From: Paludibacteraceae bacterium
GTDB lineage: Bacteria > Bacteroidota > Bacteroidia > Bacteroidales > Paludibacteraceae
Reading direction: 5' to 3'
Length of the DNA: 64,000 bases
Assembly: GCA_017467185.1 (NCBI GenBank)
Contig: JAFTSS010000041.1
Coordinates: 1 to 64,000, forward strand
In this document: positions 36,863 to 47,300 of the stretch, piece after piece
Layout of the letters: each line of letters begins with the position of its first letter
How positions within the stretch are numbered: position 1 is the first letter of the stretch
Notes under the pieces: model-generated
Told to the model about the DNA's origin: nothing
Database searches by the model: none
Seen by the model: the letters and a program-made list of their open reading frames with translations, nothing else
Made by a program: the position numbers and the translations under genes

Positions 36863-36870
36863 TAACTTTG
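36863..36870 (+). promoter_or_regulatory. Bacteroidetes -7 box (TAACTTTG), near-leaderless start
   Basis: A TAnnTTTG match lies only 8 bp before the ATG at 36879, so the mRNA would have almost no leader. Confidence 0.6.
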
Positions 36871-36878
36871 CATCTCGT

Positions 36879-37277
36879 ATGAAGACCAGACAACAAACAC
36901 ACATTCTAACACTTATCATTGCAATGCTCATCGGCATTGCAACCACATCTGTTGTCTCAATCTTCACCACCGAATATGCCAAAATTGTATGCCAAACAAT
37001 AGAAAATAGCGAACCACAAGAGCAACAAAAACCTCTCTTTTCGCAAATATCGGCACTCAACATACAAATCACGGCAAACAATAGCAAATTGCCAACCGTA
37101 TCAACCCAAAGTTTGGCAAAAAGAGTATCACTATTCTCAACTCTCAACAATCAACTTCAAATTGCAAATACTATAATACTCAATTCATTACGCGAGAGCA
37201 GCTGTAGCAATGTCTTATCTTACAGCCATCGCCCTCCATTGTATTATATCTTTGCACTACATCGCATGCGCGATTAG
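36879..37277 (+). CDS. small membrane or secreted protein of unknown function
   Basis: A 132-residue frame directly behind a good -7 box. It has a signal anchor or signal peptide (THILTLIIAMLIGIATTSVV). The middle is Asn/Gln/Ser-rich, and the C-terminus reads SHRPPLYYIFALHRMRD. The middle (STLNNQLQIAN) overlaps a CTCAACTCTCAACAATCAAC stretch that resembles the window's heptamer families. I do not recognise the family. The promoter position and the intact signal support a real gene, but confidence is moderate. Confidence 0.55.
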   Translation: MKTRQQTHILTLIIAMLIGIATTSVVSIFTTEYAKIVCQTIENSEPQEQQKPLFSQISALNIQITANNSKLPTVSTQSLAKRVSLFSTLNNQLQIANTIILNSLRESSCSNVLSYSHRPPLYYIFALHRMRD

Positions 37278-37328
37278 TAGAACTTCCCCCCCCTAAATAA
37301 AACACACATTTTTTTATCATTACTAATT

Positions 37329-37417
37329 GTCCGACACGTCCGACCTGTCCGACCAGTCCGACACGTCTGACTAGTCCGACTAGTCTGACCTATCCGACCT
37401 GTCCGACCTGTCCGACA
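37329..37417. repeat. GTCCGAC(A/C)(A/C/T) decamer array
   Basis: About nine 10-bp units (GTCCGACCTGTCCGACCAGT) lie 23 bp before the ATG at 37440. The same family occurs at 28715, 32086, 32165 and 41267. Confidence 0.9.
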
Positions 37418-37439
37418 TAATCATCTAAACTAAAACTAA

Positions 37440-37943
37440 ATGAAAAATAATAATATTCCAGAAAACCTTCTCGAAGGTCTTAACACTACAGAAAAACGCA
37501 ATAGTACATCATGGGTAAAAGCCCTCATCTATCTTATAATCGCAGTAGCAGCTACATGCTCTTTAATCTTTATTAAAGACAGCAAATCAGCAATTTACAT
37601 GTTTGCTGGTATAGTTGCCGCATTTGGCTACATCATGGCTGTATGCGTACTAATCTTCGCTCATAAAGATATTCTCTGCGAAGGCAAACGCCTCAACGGC
37701 TACACTCTTTATTTCGACACAGCAACTGCTAATGTCGAAAAAGCAATTGCAGCTAAAGACGCAAAAGCATTGAAAAGCTACAAAAACGAAAGCGAAAATG
37801 GTTTGAAACTCGAATTAGCTTACTCCGACGACCTCAGCATTGCACGCTATCGTCTCTATCGCTATATTCCATTTGAATTCCAACCAGATAGCGAAATCGT
37901 TGAAATCAATGCTGAACAAGTTAAAGTTTTAACACAACTTTAA
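37440..37943 (+). CDS. membrane protein of unknown function, two helices
   Basis: This 167-residue protein has two membrane helices (about 25-44, WVKALIYLIIAVAATCSLIF, and 50-72, AIYMFAGIVAAFGYIMAVCV). A soluble C-terminal part of about 95 residues follows (YFDTATANVEKAIAAKDAKA, ending VKVLTQL). The topology suggests a cytoplasmic C-terminal domain. No motif is recognised. It is monocistronic, flanked by a decamer array upstream and two terminator-like hairpins downstream. Confidence 0.75.
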   Translation: MKNNNIPENLLEGLNTTEKRNSTSWVKALIYLIIAVAATCSLIFIKDSKSAIYMFAGIVAAFGYIMAVCVLIFAHKDILCEGKRLNGYTLYFDTATANVEKAIAAKDAKALKSYKNESENGLKLELAYSDDLSIARYRLYRYIPFEFQPDSEIVEINAEQVKVLTQL

Positions 37944-37963
37944 TCCAACGCAATTTCAACATA

Positions 37964-38034
37964 AAAGCACGGAAGCCACATTTTTCATAATCAGTAAGTT
38001 TAAAGTTAAAAGTTTCCACCGGCTTCCGTGCTTT
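37964..38034. terminator. terminator with a repeat-filled loop
   Basis: AAAGCACGGAAGCC (37964-37977) pairs with GGCTTCCGTGCTTT (38021-38034). The 43-base loop holds GTTTAAAGTTAAAAGTTTCC, a heptamer-family sequence, so the hairpin may have been expanded after it formed. Confidence 0.7.
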
Positions 38035-38040
38035 AAAATA

Positions 38041-38076
38041 ACAATAGGCTAACCCCACACAAGGTTAGCCTATTGT
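38041..38076. terminator. inverted repeat, probable terminator of topB
   Basis: ACAATAGGCTAACC, 8-base loop, then its complement. It lies 33 bp after the topB stop on the minus strand. The T-run is short. Confidence 0.6.
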
Positions 38077-38108
38077 TATATAAGTTGTTTCTATTAATTC
38101 CTCTATAG

Positions 38109-40157
38109 TTATTCAAATGGTTGTCGCCAGTCGCAACCTTCGCGCCAAAGGGAGCAACCGAAGGCGGTACGCCCTTTGATAATCACACCTTTACCACACT
38201 TAGGGCATGGAGCTCCTTCTTTGATTGTGGGCTTTTTAGGCGATTTACGTTTTGAGGATGCGGTAGGTTGTTTTTTAGATGCGGTATTTTGGTCTGCTGA
38301 CGCAATAGGCTGATTGTTAGCTGACACATTAGACTGCGTCACTACAAGGCGGTGGGTTGGGTTTTCTTTCATCACTTCAAGAACCACATTGCCAACCATC
38401 TGTTTTAATTCATCGATAAATTGCGATGCCGCAAATGTACCTTTCTCTATATCACGGAGTTTCTTTTCCCACTGTCCGGTCAACTCTGCCGATTTCAATA
38501 GGTCGAATTGTATAGTTGCTATCAAATCAACGCCCATTTGCGTAGGCTCGAGCGACTTCCGCACTTTTCGTATATAATTACGCTTAAATAGTGTCTCAAT
38601 TATTGCTGCACGCGTAGATGGACGGCCTATACCGTTCTCTTTCATTGCATCGCGCAACTCCTCATTCTCAACCAATTTACCTGCTGTTTCCATTGCACGA
38701 AGAAGGGTCGCCTCAGTATATAACTTAGGTGGTGATGTCTGTTTTTGTGCCAAATCTGGCGTATGCTCTCCCCTCTCTCCCTTAACAAATTGAGGCAACA
38801 CTTTACCTTCATCTTCGTCTTTTTCATCTGTTAAATCAATAATCCCTGCTCCTTGCTCCTTATTCCCTACCCCATATTCAAACACTACGCGCCAACCTGG
38901 TTCAAGAATACGTTTGCCTGTAACTTTGAACTCTACGCCATTGACGTCACCCATGACAGTTGTGGTCGAAATCTTACATTCGGGATAGAAATTGGCTATA
39001 AAGTGGCGCACTACAAGGTCATAGACCTTGCGCTCGGGCTCGGTCATTGCTGCATTATTATAGCCTGTAGGTATAATTGCGTGGTGGTCAGTCACTTTAG
39101 AGTTATCAAACACTTTTTTCGACTTAGGCAATTTATTCAAATTAAGTGCCGCTACCAAAGGTTCATAGCCTTTCAAAGCACGCAATGTGGCTGGCATTTT
39201 AGGGTATAAATCATCGCTCAAAAAGGTGGTATCAACGCGTGGATATGTGGTAAGTTTCTTTTCGTACAACGATTGTATCAACTTCAGTGTTTCATCTGCT
39301 GAATATGAGAATTTTTTGTTACACTCTACTTGCAACGAGGTGAGGTCAAACAATTTAGGTGCTGACTCGGTACCTTTTTTCTCTGTAACGGATGTAACTT
39401 CAAATTCGTGTCCTTCGATTTGTTTTAATGCCTCACGCGCCTCTTCTTCGGACTTATATTTACCTTTAGTACTCGAAAATGTAACATCGCGATACAATGT
39501 TTTTAACTCCCAATATGGCTCTGGTACAAAATTTTTGATTTCATTGAATCGATTGACTATCAGTGCTAAAGTAGGTGTTTGCACACGTCCAATAGACAAG
39601 ACTTGGCGATTTGCGCCATACTTCAAAGTATAAATGCGTGTGGCATTCATGCCAAGCAACCAATCGCCAATGGCACGAGCCAGTCCAGCTTCATATAGTC
39701 GTTGAAATTCTGAATTATCTTTTAATGAGTTAAATCCCTCTCGTATAGACTCTTCGGTCAGTGATGAAATCCATAAACGCTTTACAGGGCATTTGCATAA
39801 TGCCTTTTGCATCACCCAACGCTGAATGAGTTCGCCTTCTTGCCCAGCATCACCACAGTTTATAACTTCCTCGGCTCCAGCAATCAACTGTTCTATAACC
39901 TTAAATTGCTTGACATAATTGTCTATTTCGATGAGTTTAATGCCGAAACGGGCTGGAATAATAGGCAATGAGCTATAATTCCAACCTTTCCACTCAGGAT
40001 GATAATCGTGAGGTTCTTTTAGCGTACATAAGTGGCCATAGGTCCACGTAACTTGGTAGCCATTGCCCTCAAGGTATCCGTCTTTTTTTGTGTTTGCACC
40101 AAGTATAGCGGCTATTTCACGCGCCACACTCGGCTTTTCGGCTATACATACTTTCAT
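38109..40157 (-). CDS. topB: DNA topoisomerase III
   Basis: This 682-residue type IA topoisomerase decatenates DNA. The TOPRIM domain starts MKVCIAEKPSVAREIA and has NCGDAGQEGEL (100-110). The active-site Tyr305 is in TTYPRVDT. SIGRVQTPTLALIV (188-201) and GIGRPSTRAAIIETLFKRN are conserved. The C-terminus has one zinc-ribbon-like unit (PCPKCGKGV...FGCSLW), after a Ser/Lys/Pro-rich linker. Residues 428-440 (GVGNKEQGAGIID) are translated from a GGAGCAA heptamer array in a surface loop. Otherwise intact. Confidence 0.95.
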   Translation of the reverse strand: MKVCIAEKPSVAREIAAILGANTKKDGYLEGNGYQVTWTYGHLCTLKEPHDYHPEWKGWNYSSLPIIPARFGIKLIEIDNYVKQFKVIEQLIAGAEEVINCGDAGQEGELIQRWVMQKALCKCPVKRLWISSLTEESIREGFNSLKDNSEFQRLYEAGLARAIGDWLLGMNATRIYTLKYGANRQVLSIGRVQTPTLALIVNRFNEIKNFVPEPYWELKTLYRDVTFSSTKGKYKSEEEAREALKQIEGHEFEVTSVTEKKGTESAPKLFDLTSLQVECNKKFSYSADETLKLIQSLYEKKLTTYPRVDTTFLSDDLYPKMPATLRALKGYEPLVAALNLNKLPKSKKVFDNSKVTDHHAIIPTGYNNAAMTEPERKVYDLVVRHFIANFYPECKISTTTVMGDVNGVEFKVTGKRILEPGWRVVFEYGVGNKEQGAGIIDLTDEKDEDEGKVLPQFVKGERGEHTPDLAQKQTSPPKLYTEATLLRAMETAGKLVENEELRDAMKENGIGRPSTRAAIIETLFKRNYIRKVRKSLEPTQMGVDLIATIQFDLLKSAELTGQWEKKLRDIEKGTFAASQFIDELKQMVGNVVLEVMKENPTHRLVVTQSNVSANNQPIASADQNTASKKQPTASSKRKSPKKPTIKEGAPCPKCGKGVIIKGRTAFGCSLWREGCDWRQPFE
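38844..38876. repeat. GCTCCTT heptamer array inside topB
   Basis: CCTGCTCCTTGCTCCTTATT, four 7-bp units, in frame in topB and read as GVGNKEQGAG. Confidence 0.85.
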
Positions 40158-40162
40158 AAAAC

Positions 40163-40199
40163 TTCTAGTTATTCTAGATTTTCTAGATTATCTAGATTC
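40163..40199. repeat. TTCTAGATTA array forming the end of the DAHP synthase gene
   Basis: Units ATTCTAGATTTTCTAGATTA lie between topB and the next gene. The stop TAA (40188-40190) is inside the array. Confidence 0.85.
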
Positions 40200-41246
40200 A
40201 ACACATTGAGCATTAACCGATGCCTCGTGTATCAACTCATATATCTGCTTCACCAAGTCTGTTGATAATCCCAATTCTTCAGCCAATTCAAGTCGATTCT
40301 GAATTACGTCATTATATCGCCCCGTCTGAACAATCGGCATATTATGCTGACGTTTATACTCTCCTATCTCTCGCGACACATGCATTCGCTTTGCCAATGC
40401 ATCAATCAATATCGAATCAAGAGAATCAATTTTACTGCGCAACTCTGCCAACTCCTTATCTTTATCTACTCTCTCATGCACAACAAGTCTCTCTAATATC
40501 ACTTTTAAGTGAGCCGGGGTCAATTGTTGCTCAATATCACTCAAAGCCAACTCTGGACAACAATGACACTCTATCATCAATCCATCAAAATCCAAATCTA
40601 ACGCTTTCTGACATAATCCAGCCACCAACTCTTTCTTACCTGCAATATGCGAAGGATCGCACAACAACGGCACTTTAGGCATCAAACGTCTCAATTCAAT
40701 TGGCACATACCAATACGGATCATTACGATATGACAATTGCGCATTGTGCATTGTGCATTGTGCATTAAAAAAACCACGATGCACAGCAACAACATGTTCA
40801 ACTCCCACTTTCAATAAACGCTTAATTGCACCTACCCAAAGATTTACATCTGGATTCATTGGATTTTTCACCAACACAGTTATCTCTTTATTATTTTTCA
40901 GCACATCGGCAATCTCTTGCACTGCAAAAGGATTAGTTGTTGTACGTGCTCCTATCCACACAAAATCCAAACCTGCCGCCACAGCCAATCGTGCATGTTC
41001 GGCATTCGCCACCTCTGTTCCAACCAACATACCTGTCTCTACCTTCACACGACGCAACCATTGCAAACCAACCTCACCCACTCCCTCAAACGTTCCTGGT
41101 TGTGTTCGTGGTTTCCAAAGTCCAGCACGAAAATACTTAACCCCAATTGCAGCTAAAGCCTTAGCTGTTGAAATAACCTGCTGTTCCGATTCAGCGGCAC
41201 ACGGACCTGCGATAATTAGTTGAGAGTTGAAAGTTGAAAGAACCAT
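40188..41246 (-). CDS. bifunctional DAHP synthase / chorismate mutase
   Basis: This 352-residue cytoplasmic enzyme joins a type I DAHP synthase (about 8-255; AGPCAAESEQQ, RAGLWKPRTQPGTFEG, GARTTTNPF, LLCDPSHIAG) to an AroQ-type chorismate mutase (about 262-345; LRSKIDSLDSILIDALAKRM). It opens aromatic amino-acid synthesis and also makes prephenate; this fusion is common in Bacteroidales. Three parts are repeat-derived: the N-terminus STFNSQL, residues 161-172 (NAQCTMHNAQLS) in the loop after VAVHRGF, and the stop, which lies in a TCTAGA array. The active-site motifs are intact. Confidence 0.94.
   Translation of the reverse strand: MVLSTFNSQLIIAGPCAAESEQQVISTAKALAAIGVKYFRAGLWKPRTQPGTFEGVGEVGLQWLRRVKVETGMLVGTEVANAEHARLAVAAGLDFVWIGARTTTNPFAVQEIADVLKNNKEITVLVKNPMNPDVNLWVGAIKRLLKVGVEHVVAVHRGFFNAQCTMHNAQLSYRNDPYWYVPIELRRLMPKVPLLCDPSHIAGKKELVAGLCQKALDLDFDGLMIECHCCPELALSDIEQQLTPAHLKVILERLVVHERVDKDKELAELRSKIDSLDSILIDALAKRMHVSREIGEYKRQHNMPIVQTGRYNDVIQNRLELAEELGLSTDLVKQIYELIHEASVNAQCVESR
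40736..40766. repeat. TGCATTG heptamer array inside the DAHP synthase domain
   Basis: Four 7-bp units (GCATTGTGCATTGTGCATTG), read on the minus strand as NAQCTMHNAQ. It is the same unit and orientation relative to the gene as in the ABC ATPase. Confidence 0.9.
41219..41242. repeat. TTCAACT heptamer array at the DAHP synthase start
   Basis: Three 7-bp units, read as STFNSQL right after the initiator MV. Confidence 0.8.
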
Positions 41247-41266
41247 ACGACATTTATAAATAAAAA

Positions 41267-41300
41267 GTCCGACAAGTCCGACAAGTCCGACAAGTCCGAC
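41267..41300. repeat. GTCCGACAA array
   Basis: Four 9-bp units (GTCCGACAAGTCCGACAAGT) in the leader of the DAHP synthase gene. Confidence 0.9.
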
Positions 41301-41316
41301 ACAACTATAACTTTTG

Positions 41317-41324
41317 CAAAGTTA
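41317..41324 (-). promoter_or_regulatory. Bacteroidetes -7 box for the DAHP synthase gene
   Basis: The complement of CAAAGTTA lies 70 bp before the start at 41246. The GTCCGAC array would be in the leader RNA. Confidence 0.7.
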
Positions 41325-41330
41325 CAAAAA

Positions 41331-41367
41331 AAAATGAGAACCGAAAAGTTTTTTCAGTTCTCATTTT
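41331..41367 (-). terminator. terminator of the giant surface protein gene
   Basis: AAAATGAGAAC...GTTCTCATTTT with inner GAAAA/TTTTC pairing, 18 bp after the stop at 41385. Confidence 0.8.
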
Positions 41368-41384
41368 AGCTATTCTCAAATTAA

Positions 41385-44300
41385 TTATCTTACAAACTTA
41401 CCACTTGCGATCACTTTATTATCATACACAAATGTATAAATATAAATTTGACGATTATTTGGTAAGTAAATAATAGTACCACCATCATGAGGCAAACGTA
41501 TATCATCATTAGGATCAACAAGACCAACTTTTTCAGTCAAAACGCGAGTACCATCAGCCGTATAAATCATTACTTGAACATTATCTCTCATTGACGATGC
41601 TTGGAAATAACCATCACCCAATATAGACCAAGCTACATCATCATAAGTAGGTTTATCACCTGGATTTTCTTCGGAAATAACAAAATTGATAACGTATGTA
41701 CCAACAGAACCATCTTGAGCTTCAACAAAGATAATAGTTTGTTCCCCAACAACGCCATAAGTTATATCCACAATTTGTTCCTCTTCAGCCTTTTCAAAAG
41801 TAACTTCTGGAATAGCCGCACCTGGGAAAAGACGATATGTATATTCATGCTGAGTTGAAGAGAAATTAGCAATAGAAACACCATCAACCAACAAATCGTT
41901 CAACAATACATTATTACTCAACAAAATTTCAAACTTAATTTGATATACATTCATTGTTACTCCGTCTTCTGCAGTAACCAAAAGTATATGTTCTGTTGGA
42001 GATACCGATGAAACATCAACAGTTTGAGTTGGCATTACTTGTTCAAATAAGATGTCATCCACTACAGGTAAAGAAGCTGTATCTGTACCAAGAGGGAATG
42101 TAACAACATATTCAAACACAAGAGAATCAAACTCTATAGCAGTAGGCATTTCATTAATTGCAAGATGTTTAAGATATGCATTATCGCTCTTACGAACATC
42201 AAAATTAAGTTCATAATCACTAACATTATATCCATTTGCCGAAGTAACTGTAATAATAGTTTTACCTCGAACAGAGTCTCCTATAATAGTAATTGAAGCA
42301 TAATCATCAACTTGACCAACCCAAGTTATCTCTGGCAATTCCTTAGTTCCATAAGGGAAAATAATATTATAAATAAACTCTTCACTACTAAATGATTTAT
42401 CTGCTTCAAACGAACGAGCATATTTTGTTAATGGTTCTTCTCCGATAAAGATATTTGAAAGTAGAGCATTGTCACTCTTGACTGTTTTGAACCAAACGCG
42501 ATAAACTGATTTGTTTACACCATTTTCTGCTGTAACCTCAAATACTGCTGTATCTGTAATATTAACCGCTGGATGATAATCAATAGTTTGCAATTTTTCT
42601 GCTAACTCATAAGTCAATACAGAAGGTGTTATTACTCCATAAGGCAATACTATTTCATAATCAAATACTTCAGAGTCGAAAGCATCTAATAAAACACCAT
42701 TACTATTTATTGCTTTTAATAGTGAATTTGACGATTTTTCTATTTCAAACTTAACATTATATGTACGTCGTGTACCATTTTCGGCTGTAACAACAATAAT
42801 ATAATTTAGTGCATCTTTAATAATATCAACTGTTTGATATGCATCTCCCGTTTCACTTTCAATATTTGGCAATTCTGTTGTCCCGTATGGTAAGGTAATA
42901 ATATACTCCATCGTATTAGCATCAAAACCGTCAATTGGCACACCTTCAATCAAAATAGTTTTTAAAGTATCAACATCTGACAACAAACGATTAAATGTCA
43001 CATAATAAGTATTACTATAAGTTGCATCTTGAGCTAAAACCTTGATAACTACTATATCATTTATTGTCGCTGGTTCCAAATAGTGCACTGTTTGAGCCTC
43101 TTCTAATTTAGTATAAGAAATATAAGGTACGTTTTCTGTTCCAACTGGTAAATCGACCCAATAAGTAAATTTATCAGGCGAGAATCCTTCAATAGCAGCA
43201 CCATCTATTTCAATAGATTTAAGTGTTGCATTTTTCGACATTATTTTCTCAAAACGCACTATATATTCATAATACAATTCTGCACGTTGTGGAACAACCT
43301 TCAAGACTACAGTTCCATCTTCACGAATAGTTCGTGTTACTGTCTGATAATCATCTCCTGTTTCCCAAGTAACAAAAGGATTTTCTTTTTCAACTGGCAA
43401 TACAATAGTGTAATCGCGTAAATCCGAAGTAAATCCACTCAATGGTTCTCCATCAAGATAAATCATATTCAATTTATTGTTTTCCGACATCAACAAATTA
43501 TAGTGAATACGATAATCTCGTTTTGTAACACCATCAGGAGCCGTTACCGCAATAACTGTTGTACCATTTACTCCACCCGAAGTAATAGATATACTTTGAC
43601 CATCAGCTCCAGCTACAATTTTCAGCATTGGTTCTACCATAGTACCCACTGGCAAATCAAAGAAATAATCATAAATCGTAGGATCAAAACCTTCTAACAA
43701 CTTACCATTACTCAAAATTGCTTCAATGTTTGTTTCATTAGATGGCAACCACTCTATTTCAATTTGATAAATCTCCGATGTGCCATCTTCTGCTGTTACA
43801 ACAACATCTATTCTATCTGCATACTCTTTAACTTCAACTGTTTGGAATGCATCCGCTGCTTGCCAACTTACCACAGGCATATCTATACCTTTTTGCAACT
43901 TGATTTGATAGAAATAACGTTTTGGTTGGAAACCTTTAATTGTTTCATAATTGAGCAACAAATCATTCAAACGTACATTTGACGAAAGCTCTGGCGTAAA
44001 TTTAAGTGTATATGTTGCCTCTACCCCCGATTCTGATGTAACTGTAATATATGTATCTCCATCAATACCTCCGTTTTCAATATCTACTTTTTGTCCATAC
44101 TCACCCGCAGTAGCAGTAATATTTGGCATCATTGGTTGCTCCATTTTTGGCGAAGCACTATGAAGTTTAATATTATATTCCATTATCTCTGGCATATAAA
44201 CTGAAGAAGAAGTATATCCTTCACCATTTTCACGCATTACCACACCATTAAAGAATATGCCTCCAAGAACTGTCGATGTCTCCTTTGGTATTGTCATACG

Positions 44301-47300
44301 AACAAAGGTAGTTACTTTAGTCTTATCTTCACTCTCAGTATCAAATGCAAACACACGTTCATCATCTTCATTCACTAAATATGACACCGCAATAGATGCA
44401 CCCTTATGGAATGTTTTAGCAACAATATGAGGATATTCATTTCGACCCACTAATATTGGATAATCTGTCAATGCAGGAGTAAATCCTTCCATTGGGCGAT
44501 AATCGTATGTCAACGACTCAAGTGTCGCATCACTACTACGTGTAACATCATATATAATACGATACTTGTTTTCAACTAAACCGTTCAAACTATTAACTCG
44601 TAAAATTACACTATCAGGCGTAATAAGATGTGTTACAACATCCGAAGCCAACACTTTTTCATAATAAAGTGATTTTATTGGCTCTTCTTGTGCATTATAA
44701 ACATAATCATAATTATCTGTAGCAAAACCATCTATTTGATAATCATTAAGAAGAATATTTGACAATTGAGCTGTAGAAACGACCTCTGGACGAACAAAAT
44801 TAATGGTATAAACTCCTTTTGTCGTTCCATCTTGAGCCGTTACATTAAGCGTTGCAAGATTATTATTAACAATCACATCAACCATCTGACCTTCCGATGT
44901 TTTCTCAAAATAGATATATGGAACAACCGCTTCTGCTACCATTTCAACATCGTATGTAGTTGTCGTAGCACCAAACGCCAATGTATAACCATCCAACGAA
45001 ATATTGTTCAATGTTATTACCGCATCTTTTGATTCTACAAGATTAATTGTATAAACTTGTTCCTCTCCATTTTCTGCTTTTACAGTAATCAAGAATTGTG
45101 AATTGCCATTAAATGCGTATGTGATTGTCTGATTATAATTAGCCCCAACAACTTCTACATTAGGCATTGTGCGAGTCAAATTTGCCATCACGTATGTATA
45201 TTCATACTTATCTGCAACAAAACCATCTAACTCTACACCATTAACTTTAATACTCTTCAATTGTTTATTACTTGAAGCAGGACGAACAAACTTAATTTGA
45301 TAATTTTGCATTGTTCCATCTTCAGCCATAACCGAAATAGTTGCAATACGCTCACCATTAACCTCATCTCCCCATACAATACGGTGTTGTTGGTCTTGAA
45401 CTTGACCTACTACCGAAATCAATGGTAATGTTGTATTTTCAGCATCAAGAGTATATTCATATTCAAACACATTTGAATTAAATCCACTCAATGGAGCCCC
45501 CGCTACATTAATAACTGACAATAAATTACTATACCAAAAACGTGGATTGCGAACATGCATTTTAGATTGAGGCTCATGTGTTGCCGCATTTGAACCTTTG
45601 ATATCAGTTGCATTTTCACTATGAGATGAATTCAAGGTTAAATTAATTTGAGAGAAAAACTCTATTGTCGTATTAATATCCAAAGATGCAACCTGCCAAG
45701 TGTTAACATTATCAAAAGATCCTTCATACAAATGATTTTCAACACCATTAATATTTAAAAGCATACGCCAATTATTCACTCTATTCGCAGATACAGGTTG
45801 ATAATCTACCATTACTCTATTTGGAGAATTATAAAAAGGAATACCACCCGAAACAGAAGAAGTCGTACCATCCATATTTCCCAATGTCATTTGCATTGAC
45901 CCTAATGTCATCATACCAGGAATTGCTCCATACGGAGCTGGATGATAAAGTGTATTTAATGTAACTGTATTACCATTCTGTACAACCTCACCACCTGTAT
46001 AATATGTACCAACAAATATAAAATCAATTTCATCATCACAATCAGCAGGAACCGTCCAATATTTTGGTTTTTGTGCATTATTATATTTTGCTAGAACCCA
46101 TTCTGAAAAATCTGCATTCGGAATTACACTTGAAGGATAATGAAAATATACCCAATAAATATATTCTTCTTCATCATACTTAACAACTATTTTTGCCTTA
46201 TTTTGGTCCACTGTCTCTTCCAAAATTTCTGCTCCATTTGCAGCAACTGCCTCTACCATCGATGGAATAGCATCAACATTCATTATATATGTCATTTCTC
46301 GAGAATCGAAATTAGGGACATCAACACCATCAATTTTTATAGACGAAACAATTGCCGGTTGCTGCAACACTTTATATTTCAAATTATAAACCGTCTGATG
46401 CTCTACTCCATCGTTAGCAAACACGACAATACGAGTACCACCAAGAATTCCTTTTGAAGTGATAAATGTACTTTGCTCTGGAAAATTAGTTGCCACAGAG
46501 ACTTTTGGCAACTCTTTTGTTCCGTATGGCAACTCTACCTCATAGTCATAAACACCCTCTTCAATAACAACAGCAATATCGCCTACGCTAATCAATTGCA
46601 ACTCATTAGATTTGCCACTACCAGCTACTTTATAATTTATTGTATAAACATTCTCAGTACCATCCTCTGCTGTAACTTTAATAGTAGATGGTTGATAAAG
46701 GTTACCTGCAAGATATTCTACAGTTTGTTCTATAACTACTTTACCTTCGTCTTCACCTAAATCCCAAGTCAAAACTGGTGTTACTTTCGTTCCGTATGGC
46801 AAGTTTATTGTGTAATTAAATGTATTTGAATCAAATGCTGGAATTTCTAATGTGTTATTATCTAAGTTATAATAAATTGCACTTAACGTTGCAACTGACG
46901 ATTTTTTAGTCGCAAAATTCACAGTGTATGTTTGTGTTGAAACACCATCTTCTGCAGTAACCACTATATTTGTTACTCCATTAACTCCTCCGTATGTCAT
47001 CTCAATTATTTGATTTGGTAACATTGCAACTGGATTTAATACCGGCTCTGTTTCTGTACGCCAAGGAAGCTCTACACTATAAGTGTATTTATCATATTTA
47101 AATCCATTGATTGTGGCAAATTCATGATTTTCAGTATTATAAATTTGCAAATCTGCAAGTTGTGCAATATTAGTTTTAACAATATTATAACGAATAACAT
47201 ACTCGCGTTGACTACCATCTTCTGCAATAACAAGTATCTCTGCACCATTCAACCCTGCATCTGCCAAAGCAACCATTTGTTCTTTCTCTTCTTCAACATA

